DNA of 64,000 bases from VXNE01 sp965208745 (GTDB taxonomy: Bacteria; Pseudomonadota; Gammaproteobacteria; Pseudomonadales; Azotimanducaceae): the NCBI GenBank assembly GCA_965208745.1, contig CBDBPN010000004.1:992001-1056000 (forward strand), in the 5' to 3' direction. The position numbers were made by a program, and so were the translations under genes. Below are positions 36,665 through 47,000 of this stretch, one piece after another. The stretch's first letter is position 1; every line of letters starts with the position of its first letter. Under the pieces are notes generated by a model, which saw nothing but the letters and a program-made list of their open reading frames with translations, made no database searches and had not been told where the DNA came from.

Positions 36665-36762
36665 CGTGCTTCCTGTCGTGCGTTGGCTCGGCGCAGCATA
36701 GTGCAAGCCCCACGCCAATCGACGGTTGCCCAACCGCCCGAACGCGGGGATCATCCGCCCGG

Positions 36763-37698
36763 ATGAGCGAGCAAGTCACGGACGGCGTCCTCGTCACCGG
36801 CGCCAACGGCCACCTCGGCCGCCTGCTGATCCGCGCCCTGGCCCATGACCCGGAGGCCGCGCCGGTGCGCGCCGTGGTCCGGTCCGAGCGCGCGGCACGG
36901 AGCCTCGACGACCTCCCGCACCCCGAGCGGCGCGACGTCCGGATCGTCGACTACCGCGACCGCGCCGGCCTCACGGAAGCGGCGCGCGGATGCGGCACCG
37001 CCATACACCTCGTGGGGATCCTGAAACAGACCCGCATCAATCGATACGTGGACGCGCACGAGCGACCCGCCGAAGCGCTGTCCGCCGCGTGCGCGGAAGC
37101 CGGCGTGTCACGCATCGTGCACACGAGCATCCTCGGCGCAGACCCCGCGTCCCGCAACGGCTGTCTCGCTTCGCGGGGACGGACCGACGAGATTCTGCTG
37201 GCTTCGCCCGTACCCGCGGTCATCCTCCGTGTCCCGATGGTGCTGGGGCCCGGCGATCCGGCCACCGACGCCCTGCGGCGTCAGGCCACCGCCGGCCGCA
37301 CATCGCTGGTTCGCGGCGGCGCCGCCGTGCAGCAGCCCATCGCCGCCGCCGACGTGATGTCGGCGCTGCTGGCCGCCGCGAGGCCCGGCATGGCCGGCGA
37401 CACGGTGGTGGAACTCGGCGGCCCCGAGTCCCTGACGCACCGCGCGCTCGTCGAACGCACGGCCGCGGTCCTGGGCGCCGATGTGCGGTTCGGCACCACA
37501 CCCCTCTTCGCGGCGCACGCGTTTGCCTGGCTGGCGGAGACGCTTTTCGCCGACCCACCACTCACCCGTGACATGCTTGGCGTCCTCGAGCAGGACGATG
37601 CGATCGATCCCGAGCCGGCTCGTGCGATGCTGGGCATCGAACTGACATCGCTTGACGCCGCCCTGCGCGCCGCTTTCGTCGAGGAATCCGCACCGTGA
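36763..37698 (+). CDS. NAD(P)-binding, NmrA/atypical SDR protein
   Basis: A 311-residue Rossmann-fold protein. VLVTGANGHLGRLLIRAL is the Gly-rich nucleotide loop of atypical SDR/NmrA-like proteins (complex I 39-kDa subunit type). AIHLVGILKQTR and RIVHTSILGADPAS follow in standard order, the last occupying the position of the catalytic Ser strand. The C-terminal half has VLGPGDPATDALRR and a substrate-lid region with no diagnostic motif. Its stop overlaps the next start (GTGA context, 37695-37698), coupling it to the membrane protein. Such proteins act as isomerases, quinone sensors or redox chaperones; no choice can be made here. Confidence 0.8.
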   Translation: MSEQVTDGVLVTGANGHLGRLLIRALAHDPEAAPVRAVVRSERAARSLDDLPHPERRDVRIVDYRDRAGLTEAARGCGTAIHLVGILKQTRINRYVDAHERPAEALSAACAEAGVSRIVHTSILGADPASRNGCLASRGRTDEILLASPVPAVILRVPMVLGPGDPATDALRRQATAGRTSLVRGGAAVQQPIAAADVMSALLAAARPGMAGDTVVELGGPESLTHRALVERTAAVLGADVRFGTTPLFAAHAFAWLAETLFADPPLTRDMLGVLEQDDAIDPEPARAMLGIELTSLDAALRAAFVEESAP

Positions 37699-38654
37699 CC
37701 ACCGCCGACACCGACCACGCCCCGTCCGCGCCACCCATCTGGCAGCGCGCACTGCTCTGGCTCGTCACGATCGCCTGCTTCGCCTGGCTGTACACGCGCA
37801 TCGACGCGGCCGCCGCGCGCGAGGGCGAGACGATGGCCAACTACCTGCTACAGGTGTTCGCCAGCGTCTCGTGGGGCACCTGGCTCGCGCTGATGATCCC
37901 GTACTCCGTCTTCTTCTTCCTCGTCGACTCCGCGGTCGTGTGGCGCGTCGTCTCGTGGTTCAACGCGCGCGTGCCCTACCGGGACATCCTCCCGGTGCGC
38001 GCCAGCGCCTACATCATCTCGATCGTGAACGAGCAGGTGGGCAAGGGCGCCATGGCGCTCTACCTCAACCGCCGGCACGGCGTCGCCGGCTGGGAGGTCG
38101 GCTCGTCGATGCTCTTCATCATGTTCTGCGAGCTGCTCTACCTGACGTTCTGGGCGAACGTCGGCTACGCGATCGCGTCCGACACGCTGCCGCCGCAGTT
38201 CGAACTCGTGCCCTGGATCGGCGTCGGGGTGCTCGCGCTGTTCGTCGTCTGGGTGGCTTTCTTCCGCGGCGTCATCCCGGTGGGCAAGGGACTCAAGGAG
38301 CGGGCGCTGCTGAAGGCGTTCCGCGAGGCGTCACCGTGGCGCTACGTCATCGTGGCCGCGATCCGCTCGCCCGCCCTGCTCGGCGCGGTCGTGGTGTACA
38401 CCCTGGCGCTGCGCCTGTTCGGGGTCGAGGCGACGTTCTTCGACATGCTGGGCGTGCTGCCGGTGATCTTTTTCGCCGCCGCGATCCCGACCCCGATGCG
38501 CGCCGCGGCCATCACGATATGGGTGGTGCTCTACCAGGACAACGCGGCCCAGCTCTCGGCCTTCGGGCTCGTCATGCACAACTTCTTCATCTTCTTCAAC
38601 GCGGCGATCGGCCTGATGTTCCTGCGTCGCGCCAACCGCGAACTGTTCGGGTAG
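37695..38654 (+). CDS. polytopic membrane protein, lysylphosphatidylglycerol-synthase-TM/flippase-like
   Basis: A 319-residue integral membrane protein with about eight hydrophobic helices (for example LLWLVTIACFAWLY, YSVFFFLVDSAVVW, AAIPTPMRAAAITIWVV). The layout, with a large hydrophobic core and the EQVGKG..LYLNRR motif, resembles the LPG_synthase_TM/UPF0104 superfamily, whose members flip or extend lipid-linked substrates. I cannot assign a substrate. It overlaps the preceding SDR gene by 4 bp and is 6 bp from the quinone-reductase gene, so the three form one unit. Confidence 0.7.
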   Translation: MTTADTDHAPSAPPIWQRALLWLVTIACFAWLYTRIDAAAAREGETMANYLLQVFASVSWGTWLALMIPYSVFFFLVDSAVVWRVVSWFNARVPYRDILPVRASAYIISIVNEQVGKGAMALYLNRRHGVAGWEVGSSMLFIMFCELLYLTFWANVGYAIASDTLPPQFELVPWIGVGVLALFVVWVAFFRGVIPVGKGLKERALLKAFREASPWRYVIVAAIRSPALLGAVVVYTLALRLFGVEATFFDMLGVLPVIFFAAAIPTPMRAAAITIWVVLYQDNAAQLSAFGLVMHNFFIFFNAAIGLMFLRRANRELFG

Positions 38655-38660
38655 TCGTCG

Positions 38661-39629
38661 ATGCGAACCGTAATCTGCGAAGCCTTCGGCCCCCCCGCCT
38701 CCCTCCGGGAAGTCGACGTCGAACGCCCGGTGCCCGGCCCGCGCGAAGTGCTCGTGCGCGTCGAGGCGACGGGCATCGGGTTCGTCGACGGGCTGACGAT
38801 CCAGGGGAAGTACCAGGTCAAGCCCTCGCTGCCCCACTATCCCGGCAGCGAGTTCGCGGGCGTCGTGAAGGCCGTCGGCGAGGACGTCACCGACTTCGCG
38901 CCGGGCGACGCGGTGTTCGGCACGGCCAACGGTGCGCTCGCCGACTACGTGTGTACTGGAACCGGCCGGTGCCACCGCACTCCGGCCGGCCTCGCCGCCG
39001 CGCAGGCCGCGAGCCTGTACACGAACTACCTCACCGCCCTTTTCGGCCTGCGGGACCGAGGACACCTGCGTTCCGGCGAAACCCTGTTGGTGCTGGGGGC
39101 CTCTGGCGGCGTCGGCAGCGCGGCCATCGCAGTCGGGAAGGCCATGGGCGCACGCGTCATCGGCGCGGCATCCACGCCCGACAAGCGGGCCACGGCCGAG
39201 GCCGCCGGCGCGGACGCCACGGTCGACTACTCCCGGGACGACTGGCGAGATGCTCTGCGAGCGGTCACGCCAGAGGGCTTGAATGTCGTCTACGATCCGG
39301 TCGGCGGCGACGTCGCCGAGCCGGCGTTCCGCTCGCTCGCTCCGGGCGGCCGGTTTCTCGTGGTGGGGTTCGCCAGCGGCACCATCCCGCGGCTGCCGCT
39401 CAACCTGGCCCTGCTGAAACGTTCCGCCGTCGTGGGGGTCGACTGGGGCGGAGAGGTCCGCGCACGTCCCGGGATGAACGCCGAACTCGCCGCCACGCTG
39501 ATCGAATGGATCGAGGAGGACAGGCTCCGGGTCGCGCCGGTCACCGAGCGCCCCGCAAGCGAGTACGTACGGGCACTCGAAGATCAGCTCGCCGGCCGTG
39601 TCCTGGGCAAGCTCGTACTGGCGCGTTGA
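38661..39629 (+). CDS. zinc-independent MDR oxidoreductase (NADPH:quinone reductase type)
   Basis: A 322-residue medium-chain reductase. The N-terminal GroES-like domain includes PGPREVLVRVEATGIGFVD and PHYPGSEFAGVV; the Rossmann loop is LVLGASGGVGSAAI, preceded by LYTNYLTALFGL. The zinc-binding cysteines of alcohol dehydrogenases are absent, pointing to the quinone-reductase/enoyl-reductase branch. YDPVGGDVAEPAFRSLAPGG is family-typical. No signal peptide. It starts 6 bp after the membrane-protein gene and ends 19 bp before the second sulfatase gene, continuing the catabolic run. Confidence 0.88.
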   Translation: MRTVICEAFGPPASLREVDVERPVPGPREVLVRVEATGIGFVDGLTIQGKYQVKPSLPHYPGSEFAGVVKAVGEDVTDFAPGDAVFGTANGALADYVCTGTGRCHRTPAGLAAAQAASLYTNYLTALFGLRDRGHLRSGETLLVLGASGGVGSAAIAVGKAMGARVIGAASTPDKRATAEAAGADATVDYSRDDWRDALRAVTPEGLNVVYDPVGGDVAEPAFRSLAPGGRFLVVGFASGTIPRLPLNLALLKRSAVVGVDWGGEVRARPGMNAELAATLIEWIEEDRLRVAPVTERPASEYVRALEDQLAGRVLGKLVLAR

Positions 39630-39648
39630 CGGCTGGAGGCCTCGAATC

Positions 39649-41160
39649 ATGACCCATCGCAGAGCGCTCCCGTGGCTGCTGGCCCTCGCCCTCGGTTTTG
39701 CGGCCAACGCGGCGGACCCCACCCGCATGAACGTCCTGTTCATCATCGCCGACGACCTGAACGTCGCGCTCGGCAGTTACGCGGGCTCCACGCCGCGGTC
39801 CAACTACGCCACCGCGAAGACGCCCAACCTCGATCGGCTCGCGGCGGAGGGCGTCCGGTTCGATCGCGCCTACGTGCAGAACCCCTTGTGCAATCCGTCG
39901 CGCGCGTCCCTCCTGAGCGGGCTTCGCCCGACGTCCACGGACGTCCATGACGGCCAGACCTGGCCGCGGCACCGGATCGGCGACGATCTGGCGATGCTCC
40001 CCGAACACTTCGCCGCGCACGGCTACTTCACCGGCCGGGTGGGCAAGATCGGGCACAACCGCTTCGAGCACGCGATCCGCTGGGACGTCTCGCGCTACGC
40101 CCTGTCGCGGGAACCGGCGCGCCGCCATCACGGTCCCGGCTACCTGCCGGGGGTCGACCTTTCCGCCGTGCGCGACAACACCTGGACCGAAGGGTCCGAG
40201 AACGGCATGTCGCGCGCGGAAGTGCTCGCTCCGCTAGGACGACCGGCGGGCCTGCCCCTGTCCTGGCGCGCCACCCGCGAGTCGCCGCGCATGACCCCCG
40301 ACGGCACGACGGCCACCCGGATCATCGAGCTCCTGGCCGATCATCGCGAGGAGCCCTTCTTCATCGCCGCCGGCTTCCACAAGCCGCACCAGCCGTGGGT
40401 CGGGCCGGTGGAGTTCTTCGAGCAGCATTCCGTCGACGAGATCGAACTGCCGCCGGCACTGGACGGCGACCTCGACGACGTCCCGGAGCCGGGCTGGCAG
40501 ATTCGCCCCGATGACGCGGCGCACAGCGACCGGCAACGGCGCCAGGCGATCGCCGCCTACCATGCGATGGTCACCATGATCGACTCGTACGTCGGACAGC
40601 TCCTCGACGCGCTCGAGGAACTGGAGCTCGCGGACTCGACGATCGTGACCTTTACCAGCGACCACGGCTTCCTGCTGAACGAACACCTCGGCCTCTGGCG
40701 CAAGACGCAGCAGTTCGAGGAGTCGACGCGCGTACCGCTCATCGTCCGCGTGCCGGGCACGGCCCACGCCGGCGAGGCCGTCCAGGGTTTCGTGGAACTG
40801 GTGGATCTCTACCCCACGCTGCTCGACCTCTGCGGTCTCCCGCTCCCGGCGCATGCACTCGAGGGCACCAGCTTCCGTCCCGTGCTCGAGGACCCGGAAC
40901 GACCGTGGAAGACCGCCGCCTTCTCGGAGTCCCGGCGCGAGGACTACCACGGACACTCGATCCGCACCGAGGCGTACCGCTACACCCAGTGGGCGCCGCT
41001 CGACGGCGAAGGGGCGGTGCTTCGCGAGTACTACGATCTGGGAGACGATCCCGGCGAGTTCACGAACCTGGCGGCCGACCCCGCGCAAGCGGCGGCCGTC
41101 GAGGCGGCATCCGAGCGCCTGAACGCCGGTTGGCGCGGCGCGCTCCCCGAGTCCATCTGA
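39649..41160 (+). CDS. exported sulfatase, paralogue of 31267-32838
   Basis: A 503-residue type I sulfatase. ATG 39649 (CTGGAGG ribosome site) yields a signal peptide (THRRALPWLLALALGFAANA); an upstream in-frame ATG would spoil it. NVLFIIADDLNVALGSYAG opens the fold; the CNPSR signature has Cys81 for formylglycine; GKIGHNRFEH, PHQPWVGP and VTFTSDHGFLLNEHLG follow. Sequence runs such as SPRMTPDGTTATRII are almost the same as in the sulfatase at 31267, marking a duplication. The DUF3604 gene follows after 14 bp on the same strand. Confidence 0.9.
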   Translation: MTHRRALPWLLALALGFAANAADPTRMNVLFIIADDLNVALGSYAGSTPRSNYATAKTPNLDRLAAEGVRFDRAYVQNPLCNPSRASLLSGLRPTSTDVHDGQTWPRHRIGDDLAMLPEHFAAHGYFTGRVGKIGHNRFEHAIRWDVSRYALSREPARRHHGPGYLPGVDLSAVRDNTWTEGSENGMSRAEVLAPLGRPAGLPLSWRATRESPRMTPDGTTATRIIELLADHREEPFFIAAGFHKPHQPWVGPVEFFEQHSVDEIELPPALDGDLDDVPEPGWQIRPDDAAHSDRQRRQAIAAYHAMVTMIDSYVGQLLDALEELELADSTIVTFTSDHGFLLNEHLGLWRKTQQFEESTRVPLIVRVPGTAHAGEAVQGFVELVDLYPTLLDLCGLPLPAHALEGTSFRPVLEDPERPWKTAAFSESRREDYHGHSIRTEAYRYTQWAPLDGEGAVLREYYDLGDDPGEFTNLAADPAQAAAVEAASERLNAGWRGALPESI

Positions 41161-41174
41161 CGAGTGACAAACGC

Positions 41175-42980
41175 ATGAAGAAAGCCACGATCGCCCTGCT
41201 TGCATCCACGCTCACCACCGCCGCGTGGGCCGTCGAAGGGCCCGACCGCCAGGCGTGGTTCGGGGACACCCACATCCATACCGCGTTCTCGATGGACGCG
41301 TTCATGGCCATGAACGTGCGCACCACGCCCGACGACGCCTACGAGTTCGCGAAGGGCAAGGCGATCCCGCACCCCGACGGCAGTACGCTCCGGATCTCTC
41401 ATGCGCTCGATTTCCTGATGGTGAGCGACCACGCCGAATACCTCGGCGTCCACCAAGCGCAACTCGACCCGACGAGCCCCACCTACGGCCATTCCGACGC
41501 CGACGCGCTTACCCCCGTATCCTCGTCCCTCGCGGACGTCCTCGACAGCATCCGCCGGCTGGCCGCCGTGGATCACGAACTGCTGGGGGCCGACGTGATC
41601 GCCGACGCCTGGCGAAAGATCGTCGCCGCCGCCGAGCGCCACAACGACCCGGGGACGTTCACGACCTTCAGCGGATACGAGTACACGCTCTCGGTCGGCG
41701 GCCGCCACCTGCATCGCAACGTGGTATTCCGGGGCGACGCGCCCGAGCGTCCGTTCAGCGCCCGCGACTCGGACGACCCGGAAGACCTGTGGACCTGGCT
41801 GGACGCGCAGCGCGAGCGGGGCCTCGAGGGCCTCGCCATCCCCCACAACATGAACCAGAGCGACGGCCTCGCCTTCATGGAGACCACCTGGAAGGGCATC
41901 CCCATCGACGCCGCCTGGGCCGAGAAGCGCATGCGCAACGAGCCCATCGCCGAGATGACGCAGCAGAAAGGCACATCGGAGGCGCATCCGTTGCTCTCGC
42001 CCAACGACGAGTGGGCCGACTTCCAGATCGTGCAGTACTACCTGAACCGCCGCGAGAACACCGACCCCATCTCCGTCTTCAAGGGCGGCTACTGGCGCGA
42101 CGCGCTCCTGACGGGACTCAGGATGCAGGACAGCAGCGGCTTCAACCCCTATCAGCTCGGCGCCATCGGCGCCTCCGACAGCCACCTCACCGGGGCGCCC
42201 TATGAGGAGGATCGGCATTTCAGCAGCGGCGCGAACAGTCCGGTATCGCGCGGCTCGGCGTACCCGAACCACGCGGATCCCAACGCGAGCTGGGAGGGCT
42301 TCTGGACGCCGCGCCAGGCCACCCACGGAACCGGCGGGCTGGCCGGCGTCTGGGCGGAGGCCAACACGCGCGAGGCGCTCTACGACGCCATGCGGCGGCG
42401 CGAGACGTTCGCTACCTCCGGGCCGCGCATCCGCGTGCGCCTGTTCGGCGGCTTCGACCTGCCGAGCGGTGTCGCGGATGCGCCGAACTGGCTGGAGCAG
42501 GCCTACGCGCACGGCGTGCCGATGGGCGGCATGCTGCCGGACGCCGGCGAAGGCGCGCCGCGCTTCCTGGTCTGGGCCGCCCGCGACCCGCACGAGGGCT
42601 GGCTGCAACGCGCGCAGATCGTCAAGGGATGGGTCGAGGACGGCGAGGCGCGCGAGCGGGTGTTCGACGTGGCCTGCTCGGACAACGGGAGCCCGGACCC
42701 GGACACGCATCGCTGTCCCGACAACGGCGCGGCGGTGAATCTGGCCGACTGCAGCGTGACGAGCAACGCGGGAGACGTGGAGCTTGCGGCCGTGTGGCAG
42801 GACCCGGACTTTGACGCGGACCAGCAGGCGTTCTACTACGCCCGCGTGCTCGAGAACCCGAGTTGCCGCTGGTCCACCTGGGACGCCCTGCGCCTCGGCA
42901 TCCCGCCGAACCCGGACCTGCATGCGACGCAGCAGGAACGCGCCTGGAGTTCGCCGATCTGGTATCAGCCGAGTACGTAG
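41175..42980 (+). CDS. exported DUF3604 domain protein
   Basis: A 601-residue protein with signal peptide MKKATIALLASTLTTAAWAV (no lipobox, unlike the copies at 7850-11401). FGDTHIHTAFSMDAF carries the HxH motif; then FLMVSDHAEYLGVHQAQ, AERHNDPGTFTTFSGYEY, EGLAIPHNMNQSDG, GAIGASDSHLTGAP and the tail CRWSTWDALRLGI...ERAWSSPIWYQPS. It starts 14 bp after the sulfatase, suggesting co-expression; a PHP-like metal hydrolase acting on the periplasmic product of the sulfatase is a reasonable guess, not a demonstrated role. Its stop lies a few bases from the truncated transposase that converges on it. Confidence 0.88.
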   Translation: MKKATIALLASTLTTAAWAVEGPDRQAWFGDTHIHTAFSMDAFMAMNVRTTPDDAYEFAKGKAIPHPDGSTLRISHALDFLMVSDHAEYLGVHQAQLDPTSPTYGHSDADALTPVSSSLADVLDSIRRLAAVDHELLGADVIADAWRKIVAAAERHNDPGTFTTFSGYEYTLSVGGRHLHRNVVFRGDAPERPFSARDSDDPEDLWTWLDAQRERGLEGLAIPHNMNQSDGLAFMETTWKGIPIDAAWAEKRMRNEPIAEMTQQKGTSEAHPLLSPNDEWADFQIVQYYLNRRENTDPISVFKGGYWRDALLTGLRMQDSSGFNPYQLGAIGASDSHLTGAPYEEDRHFSSGANSPVSRGSAYPNHADPNASWEGFWTPRQATHGTGGLAGVWAEANTREALYDAMRRRETFATSGPRIRVRLFGGFDLPSGVADAPNWLEQAYAHGVPMGGMLPDAGEGAPRFLVWAARDPHEGWLQRAQIVKGWVEDGEARERVFDVACSDNGSPDPDTHRCPDNGAAVNLADCSVTSNAGDVELAAVWQDPDFDADQQAFYYARVLENPSCRWSTWDALRLGIPPNPDLHATQQERAWSSPIWYQPST

Positions 42981-42989
42981 GGGAGGGCT

Positions 42990-43632
42990 TGTCCGTGGCC
43001 GCGCGTCGATCCCTGCCGCGTCGCCGCCCAATCTCCAGCGCCCGGCGCTTCGCCGCGCGGCGGTGGTTGTGGAACGCCACCGCGGCCGCCCCGAACGCGT
43101 CCCGCGCCCGCCCGAGCAGCCGCGTCAGCACCCGCACGCCGTCGCACAGCAGCCGGCTGTCGGCCGGCGCCAGGATGTGCGTCTCCGTCACCGTGCTGTC
43201 CACCCGCACCCGCGCTCCCGTCTCGATCCCCGCCGCCCGCGCCGCCTCCAGCAGACCGCGGTTGATCCGCTCCCAACCCGCCGCGCCGAGCGCCCCGATC
43301 GTCGCCTGCAGCGCCGACTCGCGCGGCGGCCGCGCCGCGTCCACCCGCGCGAAGCGTTGCGCCGACAACGAGTCGCGCAGCAGGAACCCCAGCCCGCGAT
43401 AGCTCTCCTGGCGCAAGTGCATCAACAGCGCGCGACGCAGCACCGCCTCGCACGACAGACCGTGCCGGCCGCGCCCGGCGCCCGCCGCGACCCCGAGATC
43501 CGACGCAACCCCGTCGAGCAACTCGGGATGCGCATCCAGCCACGCCGAAACGCACTCCAGGCCGTCGGCGACCGGGTGGTCAACGGGCGGCGGATCGAAT
43601 AGGCTCGTTTGCGTAGTGCGTGTCGCGCGCAT
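42990..43632 (-). pseudogene. truncated ISNCY-type transposase
   Basis: Minus-strand coding from ATG 43632 (GGAAG ribosome site) reads LRQESYRGLGFLLRDSLSAQ, ATIGALGAAGWERINRGLLE, RVRVDSTVTETHILAPADSR, then LLGRARDAFGAAA and ALEIGR. This is the N-terminal half of an ISNCY-family transposase, with the VDSTVTETHI segment providing the first DDE Asp. Homology stops around 42990, a few bases from the stop codon of the DUF3604 gene that converges on it; the catalytic C-terminal half is gone. The element therefore cannot move by itself. It is not related to the complete transposase at 13848. Confidence 0.75.
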
Positions 43633-43875
43633 TGCACTTCCGGCGGCTTCGGCTCGTTCTGTTGGTTCGCAACGACAAGCGTAGCCGAAACGCCGGTTCA
43701 AAGCCCCCGGACGCACTATTTCCACCCCAATTTCAACTGGTTAGAAGTTCCCGGACAGGAACTAGGGTAGTGGCTGGGTAGTGGCCTGAAGCCATTACCG
43801 ATGGTCGGCGGTCGGAGTATCCTATCGGGCTGCCGCCACGGACTCCTGGAGCACGGCGGGCGCACCGAGAGGATC
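43633..43875 (+). other. intergenic region upstream of the metzincin gene
   Basis: About 240 bp between the transposase remnant and a small open frame. No family match on either strand. The base composition drops here toward that of the metzincin gene, so the left border of that acquired gene probably lies in this stretch or in the remnant element. Confidence 0.35.
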
Positions 43876-44013
43876 ATGAAGCTACTCAACGACGCGCCAA
43901 TGGGCGCGGCAACCCATGCGTGCGATGTGGAGCTAGGCATCGGCTGTGCGGTTGACGCCGTAAGCGGTGAGGCGGAACTGCTGGGCGACCTCTGCGGCAT
44001 CAGGCTGGCATGA
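43876..44013 (+). CDS. possible 45-residue peptide overlapping the metzincin start
   Basis: ATG 43876 is preceded by GAGAGGA and opens MKLLNDAPMGAATHACDVEL, continuing 25 more residues to a TGA that overlaps the metzincin ATG (ATGA at 44010). The frame is open upstream to 43801 but the upstream part lacks a start with a ribosome site. The four-base overlap is the kind seen in translationally coupled genes, hence worth listing; there is no family resemblance and the peptide could be chance. Confidence 0.25.
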   Translation: MKLLNDAPMGAATHACDVELGIGCAVDAVSGEAELLGDLCGIRLA

Positions 44014-47000
44014 CTCACGGAATCAGGCCGCCGCATAGTCACCACCGCCGCGCAAGGCGGCGAGTCAGGTTTCGGCTTCCCTTCCTCACGACAGCAGCGA
44101 TGGCAGCGATACCCATGATCGCCGTCGCACAGACGGCGCCCTCCTTGGTGCCTTCCCCAAAAGCGGGCGCACCCACCAACCCGGTTCTGACGGACGCCGA
44201 CAGGCAGTTCCTGCGTTTTCGAGGAACGACTCTCATCGATTTGGCCGAACTCGCGCAAATCCGAGAGTCCCGAACCGATGAGTTGGCGACGGAAACCGGC
44301 GGTAGATCAATCCGATTGAACCTCTTCGAACGTCCTGAGTTCGACGGCATCGTTGAGCGCACCGTGGCCACCTCGGGGGGCTTTGCGTTGTCGGGCAGCG
44401 GATCGTCGGGAGGGCGCTTTACGATCGTCGTGAACGGCGATGCAGTCGCGGGCGATCTTCGCGGGCCCCAGGGTGTTTATCGACTGCTTGGGCGCGGCGG
44501 GAGGGTCCGTGTGGACCAGATCGATCCAACGCTTGTTGCGCAGTGCGAGGGCGGCCTGATTCCGCTTGACCCTGGCGCACCACGAGTCGGCGAGTTTGCG
44601 TCAACTTCTCCTTTCAAGCCGGTCGAGACGGCGGTGCTCACGGAGGACGATGGCTCGGTGATCGACGTGTTCGTCTTCTACACGCCGACCGTTCGCCGAA
44701 TCGCTGGCGGCCACACCTTGATGCGGGCGATCGTCGACCTCGACGTTGCTTGGACGAATGAAGCGTACCGAGCGAGCGGCGTGCGTCAGCGCGTGAACCT
44801 GGTCGGTCTCGCTGAGATAGCGGATTTTCCTGCAGACGAGGAATTCCCGCTTCATCGGCTAACCTATCGGATCGCCGACGTCCAGGCGATTCGGGATGCC
44901 TACGCCGCTGATCTCGTGACATTGAAGCTGTGGAAGTCTGGCGGTCTCGCATGGCTTAGCCCGCTGCATCCTAGGGCCGAGCACCTCGGATTCTCAATCG
45001 TGGGTTTGTACGGGCCAGGTACGTTCGCGCATGAACTCGGGCACAACATGGGGCTGCGGCACCCGCGCAACGGGGCCAATCCGGACGTAGAGAACACCCC
45101 GTATCCCTACAGCCACGGTTACGCGCTGCCGGGGCTGCCGCTGTGGGATCCCGACACGGGCATCCGGAACGCCACCGTCATGGACAATCAGGGGGGGCCA
45201 GGCCTTCAGCGTTTCTCAGACCCTCTCGCTGAGTACAGAGGCATCCGAATGGGCGTCCCGGGGGACGAGCCGTCGTCCCACATCGACGGTCCGGCGGACG
45301 CGGTTCGCAGCCTCGCCAACACGCGGATGGCAATCGCAAGATTTCGAGCGAGCGAAACCCGCTGTGACTACCGACTGTCTGCCAGATCGTCCATCGTGCC
45401 GGCGTCAGGCGGAACGTTCACGATACAGGTCGAAACCAACGACGGGTGTCCATGGACGGTGACGACCCATGATTCCGCCGTTGTGCTGCGGTCCGGTTCG
45501 GGAGGCTCCGGTAACGGCCAGGTAACTTACCGCATTGAGCCAAACGACGGGTGGGAGAGAACAGTAGCACTTCGGATTGCCGGCGAAATGCACCCGGTTC
45601 GCCAGGCGAGCGATCGTGTGCCGAAACCGGTGTGCGACCGGTCGGTCGCCGCCCTAGAAGCAATCACGGAGGTTCTAGGAAAACCCTGCGAGGACGTTGA
45701 CACTCATGATCTCAAGAGAATCCCGCGCCTGGAGGTCAAGGCCGAAGCAGTGCCGGCTGTGGGTGACTTTGACGGCATGACCAATCTCGGCGAGTTGTCG
45801 TTGGATTGGTCCGAGGAAGCGCCCTTGCCCGCCTCTACACTGGACGGTCTGGTCAACGTCGTCGAGCTGTCGCTGACGGGTGCCGGCGTCGAGTCGGGAG
45901 CGCTGGAGCCATTGGTCAACCTAAGCAAGCTGCAGTTGAACGGCGGCGAGAACGTTGGCGAAGAAACGTTCGCTGGGCTCTCCAAACTCCAGACGCTACG
46001 TTTGCTCCGCTACGATCTGGCAAGCCTACCGATGGGAGCCTTCAGCAGTCTCCGACAGTTGACTACGCTGCGGATCGAAAAGAGCAAGATCGGGCGAATC
46101 GAACGAGGAGCTTTCGACGGGCTTGACGAGATCAAGGACCTGTACGTGATCCACGGGCAGATCGGTTCGGTTGAACCCGGGGCCTTCCGAGGCCTCCCAC
46201 GACTTGATGTTCTGCAGATGGGGCACAACCACCTGACCCGTCTGGCGGCCGGAACGTTCGACGGTCTCGCCGGACTGCGTTGGCTGAATCTGGAGAACAA
46301 CGAACTCTCGGAACTGGACCCCGACACGTTCCGCGGGCTGTCAAGCCTTCGTTATCTTTATCTCCATGGCAATCGATTGAGGACGCTACCCAAGGGCGTC
46401 TTCGACGAACTCCCCACGCTACAGTGGCGACTCGACTTGAGCGACAACGGACTCGAGTTTCTGGAACCGGGCACTTTCGACCAGTTGGGAAATCTGTACG
46501 CTCTCATGCTCGGCCAGAACGAACTTGGAGAACTGGCGCCAGATACGTTTCGAGGATTGGGTAACCTTATCGTCCTCGATCTGTCGGGCAACGGGCTCCG
46601 GGAACTGAACCCTGGCGTGTTCCAGACAGTGCACGAGTTAGGCGAGTTGCGATTGTCCCGCAACCACCTGACACGATTGCCTGAGGGAATCTTCGCAGGC
46701 CTTGCGGGGCTTACGTCGGTCACGCTGCGTGACAATCCCGGCACACCGTTTCCGTTCGTCGTCGATCTGGCGCGAGCCGCTCGATCTGCGTCCGGCGTCG
46801 AGGCGGTGGCACTTCAGATAGATCAAGGTGCGCCCTTTGCGATGACAGCGGGACTGTCTGTGGAAGGAGGTAGAGCCACCTCCGCTGAAGCTGGCCTTCT
46901 AGCCGGGCAGTTGCTGGGTGACGGTGTCCTGGTTGCACCTCATGGCGAGAGCGTCGTCAGGGTCGCTTTGGCGACTGTGCCGGAGAATCCGACGACTTTG

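Noticed and set aside
41031..43031. Minus-strand frame of 666 codons opposite the DUF3604 gene
   Set aside because: Shadow of the DUF3604 coding frame; the only real minus-strand signal nearby is the transposase remnant from 42990.
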